A DNA stretch of 64,000 nucleotides, taken from the NCBI RefSeq assembly GCF_965655635.1, contig NZ_CBFHHE010000009.1, forward strand, positions 15,295-79,294, read 5' to 3'. The stretch comes from Nereida sp965655635 (GTDB lineage: Bacteria > Pseudomonadota > Alphaproteobacteria > Rhodobacterales > Rhodobacteraceae). Below, one piece after another: positions 34,978 through 43,019 of the stretch. A program made the position numbers and the translations under genes. The notes under the pieces are model-generated. The model saw only the letters and a program-made list of their open reading frames with translations. It was not told the DNA's origin and did not search any database. Position 1 is the stretch's first letter. The number at the start of each line of letters is the position of its first letter.

Positions 34978-36783
34978 ATGTCGCTAAACCCCACCCTCAA
35001 AGCCGTGACAGACCGCATCATTGCCCGATCAGGAAAGCGGCGCGGGACATATCTTGAGCGTATGCGCAAAGCCGCAGACATTGGCCCAAAGCGCGGCCAC
35101 CTAAGCTGTGGCAACCAAGCCCATGCCTATGCGGCGATGGGTGACGCCAAAGACCGCCTGCTTGATGAGCAGTCACCCAACATTGGCATCATCACTGCCT
35201 ACAATGACATGCTTTCGGCCCACCAGCCGTTCAAAGATTTTCCTGATCTGATCAAAGCGGCCGCGGCCAACCACGGCGGCACTGCCCAAGTTGCGGGCGG
35301 CGTTCCGGCCATGTGTGATGGTGTGACCCAAGGCCAAGTTGGCATGGAGTTGTCGCTGTTTTCACGTGATGTGATCGCGCTGGCCGCAGGCGTTGGCCTG
35401 TCGCACAACACTTTTGATGCGGCGATGTATTTGGGTGTATGTGATAAAATCGTGCCAGGTCTTATCATTGCTGCGGGTACATTCGGCTATATCCCGTCGG
35501 TCTTTGTGCCTGCAGGCCCAATGACCAGTGGCTTGCCCAATGACGAAAAAGCCCGCGTGCGCCAACAGTTCGCAACCGGCGACATTGACCGCAGCCAGTT
35601 GATGGCCGCCGAAATGGCAAGCTACCACGGCCCGGGCACCTGCACGTTTTATGGAACAGCGAATTCCAATCAAATGTTGATGGAATTCATGGGACTGCAC
35701 TTGCCCGGCGCGTCCTTTGTGAACCCCAACACCCCACTTCGCGCCGCCCTTACGGAACATGCTACGAAAACGACCCTCGGCATCACTGGACTTGGCGACA
35801 ATTACACCCCCGCATGCGATGTGCTCTCAGAAAAAGCGTTTGTGAATGGCATCGTCGGTCTGATGGCCACGGGGGGTTCAACAAACCTTGTGCTGCACTT
35901 GCCTGCAATGGCGCGCGCGGCGGGCGTTGAACTTACGCTTGAGGACTTTGCGGATATCTCAGCGTTGGTGCCATTGATGGCGAAAGTATACCCCAACGGC
36001 CTCGCGGATGTGAACCATTTCCACGCTGCAGGTGGGCTTGGCTACATGATCGGTGAACTGTTGAACGCAGGCCTACTGCACGACGATGTGGATACAATCG
36101 TCGGCAAAGGCTTATCACGTTACACACAAGAGCCTGTTTTGCAGGACGGCAAACTTGAGTACCGCGAAGGCTCTGCACAAAGTGAAAACGAGAAAATTCT
36201 CCGCCCTGTCTCAAACCCATTTCAACCTGAAGGCGGCGTAAAACAGCTGCGGGGCAACCTTGGGCACGGCATGATGAAAGTCAGCGCCGTCGCACCCGAA
36301 CGTCAAATTGTCGAAGCCCCCATCCGTGTTTTCGAAGATCAGCATGACGTAAAAACTGCGTTTCAAAAGGGCGAGTTCACATCAGACACCATCGTCGTTG
36401 TGCGCTTCCAAGGTCCCGCCGCAAATGGCATGCCCGAATTACACTCGCTCACCCCCACGTTGGCAGTGTTGCAGGACCGTGGCCTTAAAGTAGCGCTTGT
36501 TACAGATGGCCGGATGTCCGGCGCATCAGGCAAAGTCCCATCGGCGATCCACGTAGCGCCCGAAGCGCTTCACGGTGGTCTTTTATCAAAACTGCAGGAC
36601 GGCGATATCGTTCGGGTCGATGCACAAAACGGGACCCTAGATGTGCTGACCGAGGGTGTTGACGCGCGCGCAGCAGCCACACCAAACCTTGAAGGCAACA
36701 CATTTGGCGTTGGCCGCGAGATGTTTGAAGTGTTTCGTGCAAATGTAGGCCCTGCCAGTTCTGGCGCTGGCGTCGTTGTGTAA
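34978..36783 (+). CDS. edd: Phosphogluconate dehydratase
   Basis: First enzyme of the Entner-Doudoroff pathway: 6-phosphogluconate to KDPG, using a 4Fe-4S cluster. The 601-residue IlvD/Edd protein has the cluster cysteines in CGNQAHAY-type, GVPAMCDGVTQGQ (about 107-119) and YTPACDVLSEK (about 281) contexts, plus GGSTNLVLHLPA near 300 and a C-terminal TDGRMSGASGKVP. It is followed by eda after 238 bases, an unusually long gap for this pair. Confidence 0.96.
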   Translation: MSLNPTLKAVTDRIIARSGKRRGTYLERMRKAADIGPKRGHLSCGNQAHAYAAMGDAKDRLLDEQSPNIGIITAYNDMLSAHQPFKDFPDLIKAAAANHGGTAQVAGGVPAMCDGVTQGQVGMELSLFSRDVIALAAGVGLSHNTFDAAMYLGVCDKIVPGLIIAAGTFGYIPSVFVPAGPMTSGLPNDEKARVRQQFATGDIDRSQLMAAEMASYHGPGTCTFYGTANSNQMLMEFMGLHLPGASFVNPNTPLRAALTEHATKTTLGITGLGDNYTPACDVLSEKAFVNGIVGLMATGGSTNLVLHLPAMARAAGVELTLEDFADISALVPLMAKVYPNGLADVNHFHAAGGLGYMIGELLNAGLLHDDVDTIVGKGLSRYTQEPVLQDGKLEYREGSAQSENEKILRPVSNPFQPEGGVKQLRGNLGHGMMKVSAVAPERQIVEAPIRVFEDQHDVKTAFQKGEFTSDTIVVVRFQGPAANGMPELHSLTPTLAVLQDRGLKVALVTDGRMSGASGKVPSAIHVAPEALHGGLLSKLQDGDIVRVDAQNGTLDVLTEGVDARAAATPNLEGNTFGVGREMFEVFRANVGPASSGAGVVV

Positions 36784-36787
36784 ACAC

Positions 36788-36816
36788 GGGATTTGGATAT
36801 TTATGTACAAAAGAAG
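36788..36816 (-). repeat. Dispersed intergenic repeat, copy 2
   Basis: On the minus strand this reads CTTCTTTTGT, four variable bases, AAATATCCAAATCCC, matching copy 1 at 17551-17579 except for three bases. A separate CTTCTTTTGT at 36864-36873 forms a 10-base perfect inverted repeat with it. Confidence 0.7.
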
Positions 36817-37021
36817 ATCAGCCCCCGAGACAGATACGCATGCGCGCAAAAGTCCTGTGGGGCCTTCTTTTGTTACAGCCATCGGCGTCCCCGCCTGTAC
36901 TGCCACTCCCGAAAACAAAGCTTAAGTTAATTTACTGTTTCAATTCTTTTGTTTAGCAACATCGCCGCCGGAGGCACCCACGTCACTTTCCGGCAGCAAA
37001 TACCCCGAAGAGGATACCACC

Positions 37022-37666
37022 ATGATGAGCCCACTCGACGCCAGCCACCACACCCGCGCAATTTGTGAACTGGCACCGGTTGTGCCCGTGCTCGTCATCC
37101 ACGACGCCGCAATCGCGCGTCCTTTAGCCGAAGCACTTGTGGCCGGCGGATTACCCGCACTTGAAGTGACTTTGCGAACACCCGCAGCCCTCGATGCGAT
37201 CCGCGAGATGGCCAAAGTTGAAGGCGGCACAGTTGGCGCAGGAACCCTTTTGACGCCAACAGACGTAGAAGCCGCAAAAGAAGCCGGCGCACAGTTCGGT
37301 GTCTCGCCCGGCGCCACGCCAAAATTGCTTGAGGCCTGCGCAATCTCTGCCCTGCCGCTGTTGCCCGGTGCCTCCACAGCTTCCGAGGCCATGGCGCTGC
37401 TCGAAATTGGCTATTCCGTTCAGAAATTCTTCCCTGCCGAGGCAAATGGCGGCGCTCCCGCACTCAAAGCGATTGGCGCGCCTTTGTCACAGGTCTCATT
37501 TTGCCCAACGGGTGGTGTCACACCGGAAAACGCCCCAACATACCTTGGGCTGTCAAACACGCTTTGCGTCGGCGGAAGCTGGGTCTGCCCTGCAAATCTC
37601 ATCGCCGCAAAAGACTGGGCCGCGATTGAAGAGTTGGCGCGCGAAGCCGCAGCACTTACACGGTAA
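37022..37666 (+). CDS. eda: KDPG/KHG aldolase
   Basis: Splits 2-keto-3-deoxy-6-phosphogluconate to pyruvate and glyceraldehyde 3-phosphate, completing the Entner-Doudoroff pathway. The 214-residue TIM barrel has VPVLVIHD near 21, the catalytic glutamate region GLPALEVTLRTPAAL (about 42-56), the Schiff-base lysine in VQKFFPAEANGG (about 132-143) and FCPTGGVTPEN near 160. AGAGGAT lies upstream of the ATG. Its end is 12 bases from that of the convergent gene. Confidence 0.95.
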   Translation: MMSPLDASHHTRAICELAPVVPVLVIHDAAIARPLAEALVAGGLPALEVTLRTPAALDAIREMAKVEGGTVGAGTLLTPTDVEAAKEAGAQFGVSPGATPKLLEACAISALPLLPGASTASEAMALLEIGYSVQKFFPAEANGGAPALKAIGAPLSQVSFCPTGGVTPENAPTYLGLSNTLCVGGSWVCPANLIAAKDWAAIEELAREAAALTR

Positions 37667-37678
37667 TCACTTGGCTGT

Positions 37679-37951
37679 TTATTCAGCTACACGCGCGGCA
37701 CGCCCGCCCCGCCGTCCTGTGGCGGGGGCTGTTTTTAGGCCCTGGCGCAGCGTCTGTGTCATCGGATGATCCCCGTTCGACTTCCCGTAGTGGTCAATAA
37801 GCGGCTTGATATAATCTTGCATCGCAACGCCCGCAGGCAGCCCAAGAGCCCAGTCCAGAAAGATCGAACGGCACTCAGGCGCGCTGATCCCATCGATTTT
37901 ATAGCTTTCTTGGATCAATCCGCGTGGGTCCAAAAACTTGAAGTCAATCAT
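37679..37951 (-). CDS. Conserved small protein downstream of glnE
   Basis: The 90-residue product starts at 37951 (MIDFKFLDPRGLIQESYKID), overlapping the glnE stop by 8 bases with AGGCGG upstream, so it is coupled to glnE. The middle (ECRSIFLDWALGLPAGVAMQDYIKPLIDHYGKSNGDHPM) is well formed and helical, and the tail is Arg/Gly-rich. I do not recognise a named family. Similar small proteins follow glnE in relatives, from memory. Confidence 0.65.
   Translation of the reverse strand: MIDFKFLDPRGLIQESYKIDGISAPECRSIFLDWALGLPAGVAMQDYIKPLIDHYGKSNGDHPMTQTLRQGLKTAPATGRRGGRAARVAE
37703..37736 (+). terminator. Intrinsic terminator of eda inside the convergent gene
   Basis: CCCCGCC (37707-37713) pairs with GGCGGGG (37721-37727), followed by GCTGTTTTT on the plus strand. 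It lies in the Arg/Gly-rich C-terminal codons of the opposed small gene. Confidence 0.6.
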
Positions 37952-40793
37952 TGCCGCCTGCCCCATCTTTTGAGCCCCCAATGGGCATAATCCGTTCGAT
38001 ACATGCACGCGCCGCTTGCCGTGCCTCAGCCACTTTTGCCAGCGCGTCGTTCTCAGAGCCCGCGCCCAAAATACCATTTAGAACGCCAACCGCGCCCGTC
38101 CCGACTTTTGCTGCGTCAAACGGCCCAAGGCTCAATTCAGCCTGCATCGCTTTCACGGCCCATAGGGTCTTATAAGCTGCGGTGATGGCGCGCGCGTCCG
38201 CGTCATTCAACCATCCGTTTGCGACTGTTGTCGCCAGTTGCGCCAACGTATCGCGAGGTACGTCATCAAGCCCCGCTTTCAGCGCACTGGCTTGGGCGAA
38301 GAGTTCGATATCTTGCACACCGCCTGCACGGTTCTTGACGTCCCAAGGATCACTCCCAGGTTTCGCCCCTGCCAAACGCGCCCGCATATCACTAGTATCA
38401 CCCAGCACATCTTTTTGCGTGTCCCGCAAAATATCATCGCGCAAAGCATTCCAATCCTGCGCAAGCGCCCCTTCACCAAGCCCCTGTGCGCGCGTCAGGG
38501 CAAGATGCTCCCACGTCCAAGCTTCTTCTTTCTGGTAGCTCGCATAAGACGCCCAACCACTTGCCACAGGCCCCTGCCGCCCCGAAGGACGCAGCCGCAT
38601 ATCAACCTCATAAAGCCGCCCTTCCGGCAATTGCGCCGTCAACGCAGTAATCAGCGCTTGGGTCAGGCGGGCAAAATATGTCCGCGTCTGCAGCGGCCTT
38701 GGACCGTCAGAGATGGCGTCAGGGTCCGCATCATAAATCAAAATCAAATCTAGATCCGAGCCCGCGTTTAACTGCCCCGCGGCCAGAGAGCCCATCGCAA
38801 TTGGAACAGCTCCGCGCCCCATCGGCGCGCCATGCTTTGACGCGAACTCAGCCGTGACCCGCGGCCAAAGCGCGCCAACCAAAGCCTTGGCAAGGGACGC
38901 ATATTGCGCACCGGCCGTTTGCGCATCGATCACACCGCGCAGATGATGCACACCGATCCTAAAGTGCCATTCTTTCTTAATCCGTCGCGCCGTATCCAGC
39001 ACCGCCTCATAATCCGCACAAGCCGTAAGAGCGTCAGAAACTATGTCACCTAGCTGCGCGTCACTTGGGAACGGCGCAAAGAAATCACCCGCAATGACCG
39101 CGTCCAGTACGTTGGAATTACGACCAAGATAGGCCGCGAGCGCAGGTGACGTCGCGCAAATCTCAAGCAGCAAATCCACCAGCGGGGCATTGGCCTCAAA
39201 AAGAGAAAATACCTGCACACCTGCCGGCAGGCCGCGCAAGAACCCATCGAAATGCGCAAGCGCTTCTTCGGGGCGTGCGGCTTGGACTAATTTAGCCACA
39301 ATGGACGGGCGCAGACGATTGAAAATTTCCGTGGCGCGGGCAGAACGCATAGCGGGGTAGCTGGGCCAACGGGCAATTATTTCCTGGCCAAAATCGTTCG
39401 GAATTGGAGCTGTATCGCCTTCCTGATCAGTCGTGTTGATACTGGCGATAGCACCATCATCGGCAGGTGCTTCTGGCGCAAAGAACGCCTCCGTACGGCT
39501 GTGAACGCTCTCAAATAAGCCCTGCAATCGTTGCTTGAGGGCTACCATGTCCTCACCCATCATTGCGGCAAGCCGGCTGAAGCCTTCTTCATCGCGGGGC
39601 AATACGTGGGTTTGCGCGTCAGCAATCATTTGCAAGCGATGTTCGATATCGCGAAGGGCGCGGTATTTTACTTTAAAATCGCCCGCCAACTCATTGCTTA
39701 TCCAACCTTTTGAAGAAATAGCATCAAGCCCTGCACAGGTTCCACGCACACGCAAATCAGGGTCGCGCCCGCCTGCAATCAACTGCAGTGTTTGGGTAAA
39801 GAACTCAATCTCACGAATACCGCCACGGCCCAGTTTCACGTTATGCTCGGGCAATGAAATAGCCCCTGCCAGCCCCTTATGTGCCCAAATTTTGAGGCGC
39901 ATATCATGCGCGTCCTTAATTGCTGCAAAATCCAGATGCTTTCGCCAGATGAAAGGTCGAAGACGCTCAAGATAGGTCTCTCCGGCGTTGTGATCGCCCG
40001 CGCAAACACGCGCCTTGATGTGGGCCGCGCGCTCCCATGTGCGGCCCTCAGCCTCGTAGTAAAGCTCGGCTGCAGACATCGACATGCACACAGGCGTCAC
40101 CGCAGCATCAGGGCGCAACCTCAGGTCCATTCGAAAGACGTAACCATCGCGGGTATGGGCGCTGATCGTTTTGGTCATTGCACGAATAATCTGCACAAAT
40201 GCGTGGCGCACATCGGCCACATCATCACGGGCATAGCGGCTGTCATCAAAGAGGCAAATTAGGTCAATGTCGCTTGAATAATTCAATTCAAACGCGCCCA
40301 TCTTACCCATGGCGAGCACAACCAAGCCACCGTTTGTGGCAAGATCATCTTCGGTCAACCACGGCAAATGCCCCCTTTTGAAACGGGCCGCGAACTCTGC
40401 ATCAAGGGCCGTTTGAAGTGCTGCGTCCGCAAGCTGGGTCAACGCGGTTGTAACATTTTCCAGCGGCCAGACACCGGCAAGATCCGCAAGTGCCGTGAGC
40501 AAGGCAATCCGTCCTTTGGACCGGCGCAAAGACGGGCTTAGCTCGCTCAGTGTCACGTTTGAGGCATAGCCCGCCACTGCCGCCAATTCGGCACGCAAAG
40601 CGTCCTCAGGGTCTGCAAAAGCGCTCTGTAGCCACTCATGATGCTTGCCGATCAGCCCACTTAGGTATGGGCTGCATCCCGCAGCACCGGCGACCACATT
40701 CGCCAACGGGCCATCGAACAGGACAGCGCGTTCGGCCCCGCGATCGAGGTCAAAGGCGCGCGGCATACGAGTGATGGCATCTGTAAACTTCAT
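37944..40793 (-). CDS. glnE: Glutamine synthetase adenylyltransferase/deadenylylase
   Basis: Adds and removes AMP on glutamine synthetase in response to PII. The 949-residue protein has two nucleotidyltransferase domains in tandem. The N-terminal adenylyl-removing domain carries YSSDIDLICLFD near 171, and the C-terminal adenylyl-transferring domain carries AGSDLDLILIYD near 678. KLGRGGIREIEFFTQTLQL near 316 joins the first domain. I start at 40793 (MKFTDAITRM); the longest frame adds 32 unlike residues. Divergent from the RDD gene. Confidence 0.94.
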   Translation of the reverse strand: MKFTDAITRMPRAFDLDRGAERAVLFDGPLANVVAGAAGCSPYLSGLIGKHHEWLQSAFADPEDALRAELAAVAGYASNVTLSELSPSLRRSKGRIALLTALADLAGVWPLENVTTALTQLADAALQTALDAEFAARFKRGHLPWLTEDDLATNGGLVVLAMGKMGAFELNYSSDIDLICLFDDSRYARDDVADVRHAFVQIIRAMTKTISAHTRDGYVFRMDLRLRPDAAVTPVCMSMSAAELYYEAEGRTWERAAHIKARVCAGDHNAGETYLERLRPFIWRKHLDFAAIKDAHDMRLKIWAHKGLAGAISLPEHNVKLGRGGIREIEFFTQTLQLIAGGRDPDLRVRGTCAGLDAISSKGWISNELAGDFKVKYRALRDIEHRLQMIADAQTHVLPRDEEGFSRLAAMMGEDMVALKQRLQGLFESVHSRTEAFFAPEAPADDGAIASINTTDQEGDTAPIPNDFGQEIIARWPSYPAMRSARATEIFNRLRPSIVAKLVQAARPEEALAHFDGFLRGLPAGVQVFSLFEANAPLVDLLLEICATSPALAAYLGRNSNVLDAVIAGDFFAPFPSDAQLGDIVSDALTACADYEAVLDTARRIKKEWHFRIGVHHLRGVIDAQTAGAQYASLAKALVGALWPRVTAEFASKHGAPMGRGAVPIAMGSLAAGQLNAGSDLDLILIYDADPDAISDGPRPLQTRTYFARLTQALITALTAQLPEGRLYEVDMRLRPSGRQGPVASGWASYASYQKEEAWTWEHLALTRAQGLGEGALAQDWNALRDDILRDTQKDVLGDTSDMRARLAGAKPGSDPWDVKNRAGGVQDIELFAQASALKAGLDDVPRDTLAQLATTVANGWLNDADARAITAAYKTLWAVKAMQAELSLGPFDAAKVGTGAVGVLNGILGAGSENDALAKVAEARQAARACIERIMPIGGSKDGAGGND

Positions 40794-40928
40794 GTAAATC
40801 AACGTGATACGGGGGCCGTGATTGGTCAAGGACAACAATTGGTCAAAAAGAGCGGGTGCCCTTGATCGAAGGGCTCCAAACAACCACATAACTGCTTATA
40901 ACAAGTGAAACCGCACGGATATCTGCCT

Positions 40929-41372
40929 ATGCACAGCGCCCTTCCCGATCCAGTAGATCAAGCAGAGTTCTACGCCGATGTACCGATGAAACGTTTGTTG
41001 GCCTGGGGGATTGATACGCTCATCATCGCGGCCATATCGATCGCGCTTTGCCTGCTTACGCTTGGGGTTGGCTTTTTCATCTTCTTTGCAGTCTTCTTTT
41101 CTGTCAGCTTTATCTACCGCGTTGTCACATTGGCGCGCCGGTCCGCCACGGTGGGCATGGGTGTTGTGGCAATTGAATTTCGCACCGCCAAGGGCACCAA
41201 GTTTGATGTAGGGACCGCGTTTTTGCACACATTGGGATATGTCATCTCATTCGGGGTGCCGGTGTTGCAGTTGATCTCTATCATCTTGATGTTGATCAGC
41301 GAAAAGCGCCAAGGGGCGACTGACCATCTGCTGGGGACCGTGGCCATTAACCACGCTGCACATTCGCGTTAA
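40929..41372 (+). CDS. RDD family membrane protein
   Basis: The 147-residue protein has the RDD signature (KRLLAWGIDTLIIAAIS, about 21-37) with its conserved Arg and Asp in the first membrane helix. A second helix lies at about 47-63 and a third at about 105-125. The function of RDD proteins is unsettled; transport or membrane assembly roles have been proposed. I prefer the ATG at 40929; a GTG at 40905 is the alternative. It precedes bpt on the same strand. Confidence 0.8.
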   Translation: MHSALPDPVDQAEFYADVPMKRLLAWGIDTLIIAAISIALCLLTLGVGFFIFFAVFFSVSFIYRVVTLARRSATVGMGVVAIEFRTAKGTKFDVGTAFLHTLGYVISFGVPVLQLISIILMLISEKRQGATDHLLGTVAINHAAHSR

Positions 41373-41446
41373 CGCACCACGCAGACAGGGGTTGGCGAGA
41401 CTGTTTTCGCTTGCTAGGGTTTGTGTATTCAAGAATTGGATTATTA

Positions 41447-42262
41447 ATGCGCCACACACTGCCAATTGCACCACAGTTTTATGTGACCGCACCGCAGCCC
41501 TGCCCTTATCTTGAGGGTCGGATGGAGCGTAAACTGTTTACCGCATTGCAAGGTGAAAGCGCTGAAAAGCTGAATGACGGGCTGTCCAAGCAAGGTTTTC
41601 GCCGCTCACAAAATGTACTTTACCGGCCATCATGCGCCGATTGTACTGCGTGTTTGTCCGCGCGCATTAAAGTGGCTGATTTTAAGCCGAGCAAAAGCCA
41701 GAAACGCGTGATGAGCCGCAACAAAGACATGCGCCGCCGCGTAACAAGCCCTTGGGCTACTGAAGAGCAATTTGCCCTGTTCCGCGCGTATCTGGATACG
41801 CGGCACGCAAATGGCGGTATGGCTGATATGGATATATTCGAGTTCGCCGCCATGGTCGAAGAAACGCCTGTGCGCAGCCGCGTGATCGAATACACCCGCG
41901 ACGAGGTTTTGACCGCCGTTTGCCTGACCGATCTGCTCGATGACGGGCTGAGCATGGTTTATTCGTTCTTTGCGCCTGATGCGGCGCCAAGCTCGCCCGG
42001 AATGCATATTATCCTTGATCATATCGAGATCGCGCGGGAAACAGGCCTACCATACGTCTATCTTGGGTATTGGGTGCCTGGATCACCCAAAATGGATTAC
42101 AAGGCGAAGTTCTCGGGCCTTGAGGTCTACCGTGGTGGCGCGTGGGAACCCATGAACAACGTGGCCGATTTTGAGCAAGAGACGCACCCGCTGTCCATTG
42201 ATCCGATCGCCGAACAAGTCGCGAATATCTCGCTGCCTGATACGCTGTCTTCAAAAGTGTAG
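41447..42262 (+). CDS. bpt: Aspartate/glutamate leucyltransferase (N-end rule)
   Basis: Transfers leucine from tRNA to N-terminal Asp or Glu of proteins, marking them for ClpAP degradation. The 271-residue product has the ATE-type cysteines in CPYLEGRMERKLF (about 22-34) and CADCTACLSARIKV near 64-77, and a GNAT-like C-terminal half with YVYLGYWVPGSPKMDYKAKFSG near 203-224. I start at 41447, since the longest frame adds 12 unmatched residues. In alphaproteobacteria this enzyme is usually Bpt. Confidence 0.92.
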   Translation: MRHTLPIAPQFYVTAPQPCPYLEGRMERKLFTALQGESAEKLNDGLSKQGFRRSQNVLYRPSCADCTACLSARIKVADFKPSKSQKRVMSRNKDMRRRVTSPWATEEQFALFRAYLDTRHANGGMADMDIFEFAAMVEETPVRSRVIEYTRDEVLTAVCLTDLLDDGLSMVYSFFAPDAAPSSPGMHIILDHIEIARETGLPYVYLGYWVPGSPKMDYKAKFSGLEVYRGGAWEPMNNVADFEQETHPLSIDPIAEQVANISLPDTLSSKV

Positions 42263-42329
42263 TCTGCGGTATGAAGGCGGCTGATTAAGGCGCCCTAATC
42301 AGCTCCCATCCTCTCAACAAAATGAAAAC

Positions 42330-42364
42330 GGCCCCACAGTTTCCTGCAGGGCCATTGTCTTTTT
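42330..42364 (+). terminator. Intrinsic terminator of bpt
   Basis: GGCCC (42330-42334) pairs with GGGCC (42349-42353), with CAG/CTG pairing inside. TCTTTTTC follows shortly after. Confidence 0.65.
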
Positions 42365-42373
42365 CAGGTCTGA

Positions 42374-42670
42374 TTTAATCAGTTACCAATCAGGTTCGGC
42401 ACGATTGTCACCACGCTTGGGAACGCGGTTGCGGGCGGGCGCGAAATCCTGACCGAGCGCGAGCAGACTATTTTGCTGCAACTTGCCGGCGGTAAATCCA
42501 ACAAAGACGTAGCAGCTGTGCTGGATATTTCTGTGCGTACTGTTGAGACGCACCGCAAGAACATCAAACGCAAACTGGGTATTTCATCGACCGCGGGGCT
42601 GACCCGCTACGCGCTTGAGCACGGAGTTTTGCAGGGCACAGGGGCTAATTTGCAGGCCAGCCTCCAATAA
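42374..42670 (+). pseudogene. Fragment of a LuxR-type response regulator (HTH only)
   Basis: An open frame follows the stop at 42371-42373 with no ATG. It encodes FNQLPIRFGTIVTTLGNAVAGGR, a stretch like the end of a receiver domain, and then a complete LuxR HTH (ILTEREQTILLQLAGGKSNKDVAAVLDISVRTVETHRKN and on to GLTRYALEHGVL). The receiver half is missing, and the bpt terminator lies directly upstream. The only possible start is a TTG at 42473, inside the HTH. Either a remnant of a deleted regulator gene or an assembly joint; the HTH itself is intact. Confidence 0.65.
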
Positions 42671-42770
42671 AATGCCGAAAAACACTCCTATACTTTTCGA
42701 TAGTTTCAAAAATCATCACTAAAATCGCTATTTAATTATCCAAAACAGCCAAAAAACTGCTGTCCGGCTG

Positions 42771-42797
42771 TTGACGCCCCCGAACGCCCGCCATAAC
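42771..42797 (+). promoter_or_regulatory. Putative ilvB-ilvN promoter
   Basis: TTGACG at 42771-42776 and CATAAC at 42792-42797 are 15 bases apart (16 if the -10 is ATAACG), upstream of the leader peptide. AT-rich sequence precedes it. Confidence 0.45.
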
Positions 42798-42828
42798 GTC
42801 CCTCGCAGTTGTTAAGAAAGGGCGGACT

Positions 42829-42876
42829 ATGAAAGACGTCGTCGTGATTTGTCGAAAGATGCGCATGGGATCGTAA
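42829..42876 (+). CDS. ilv leader peptide (attenuation)
   Basis: A 15-codon frame, MKDVVVICRKMRMGS, too short for standard gene callers. Three valine codons and one isoleucine codon in a row (42838-42849) are the hallmark of ribosome-mediated attenuation of branched-chain amino acid operons. It sits between the putative promoter and an intrinsic terminator ahead of ilvB. AAAGGGCGG upstream can serve as ribosome site. Confidence 0.8.
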   Translation: MKDVVVICRKMRMGS

Positions 42877-42927
42877 GATCATCCAGTTTTGAAACCATGC
42901 GCCCCCGACACAATCGGGGGTTTTTTT
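42859..42927 (+). terminator. Transcription attenuator ahead of ilvB
   Basis: The terminator stem CCCCCGA (42902-42908) and TCGGGGG (42914-42920), loop CACAA, is followed by seven T. The competing stem GCGCATGG (42861-42868) with CCATGCGC (42895-42902) is eight perfect pairs and reaches the first base of the terminator stem. A ribosome stalled at the Val/Ile codons would free this antiterminator when charged Val/Ile tRNA is short. Confidence 0.78.
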
Positions 42928-43019
42928 ATGTCACCTTTTCTTTTCTGAACCTGAAACGAGCTAGCTATTGATTTGACGCGGAACCAGCCGCGCAAACTTT
43001 GAAAACCGGAGAGACCAAG

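Noticed and set aside
42379..42573. Minus-strand frame opposite the LuxR fragment
   Set aside because: It is the mirror of the HTH codons, Ser/Arg-rich with no family features.
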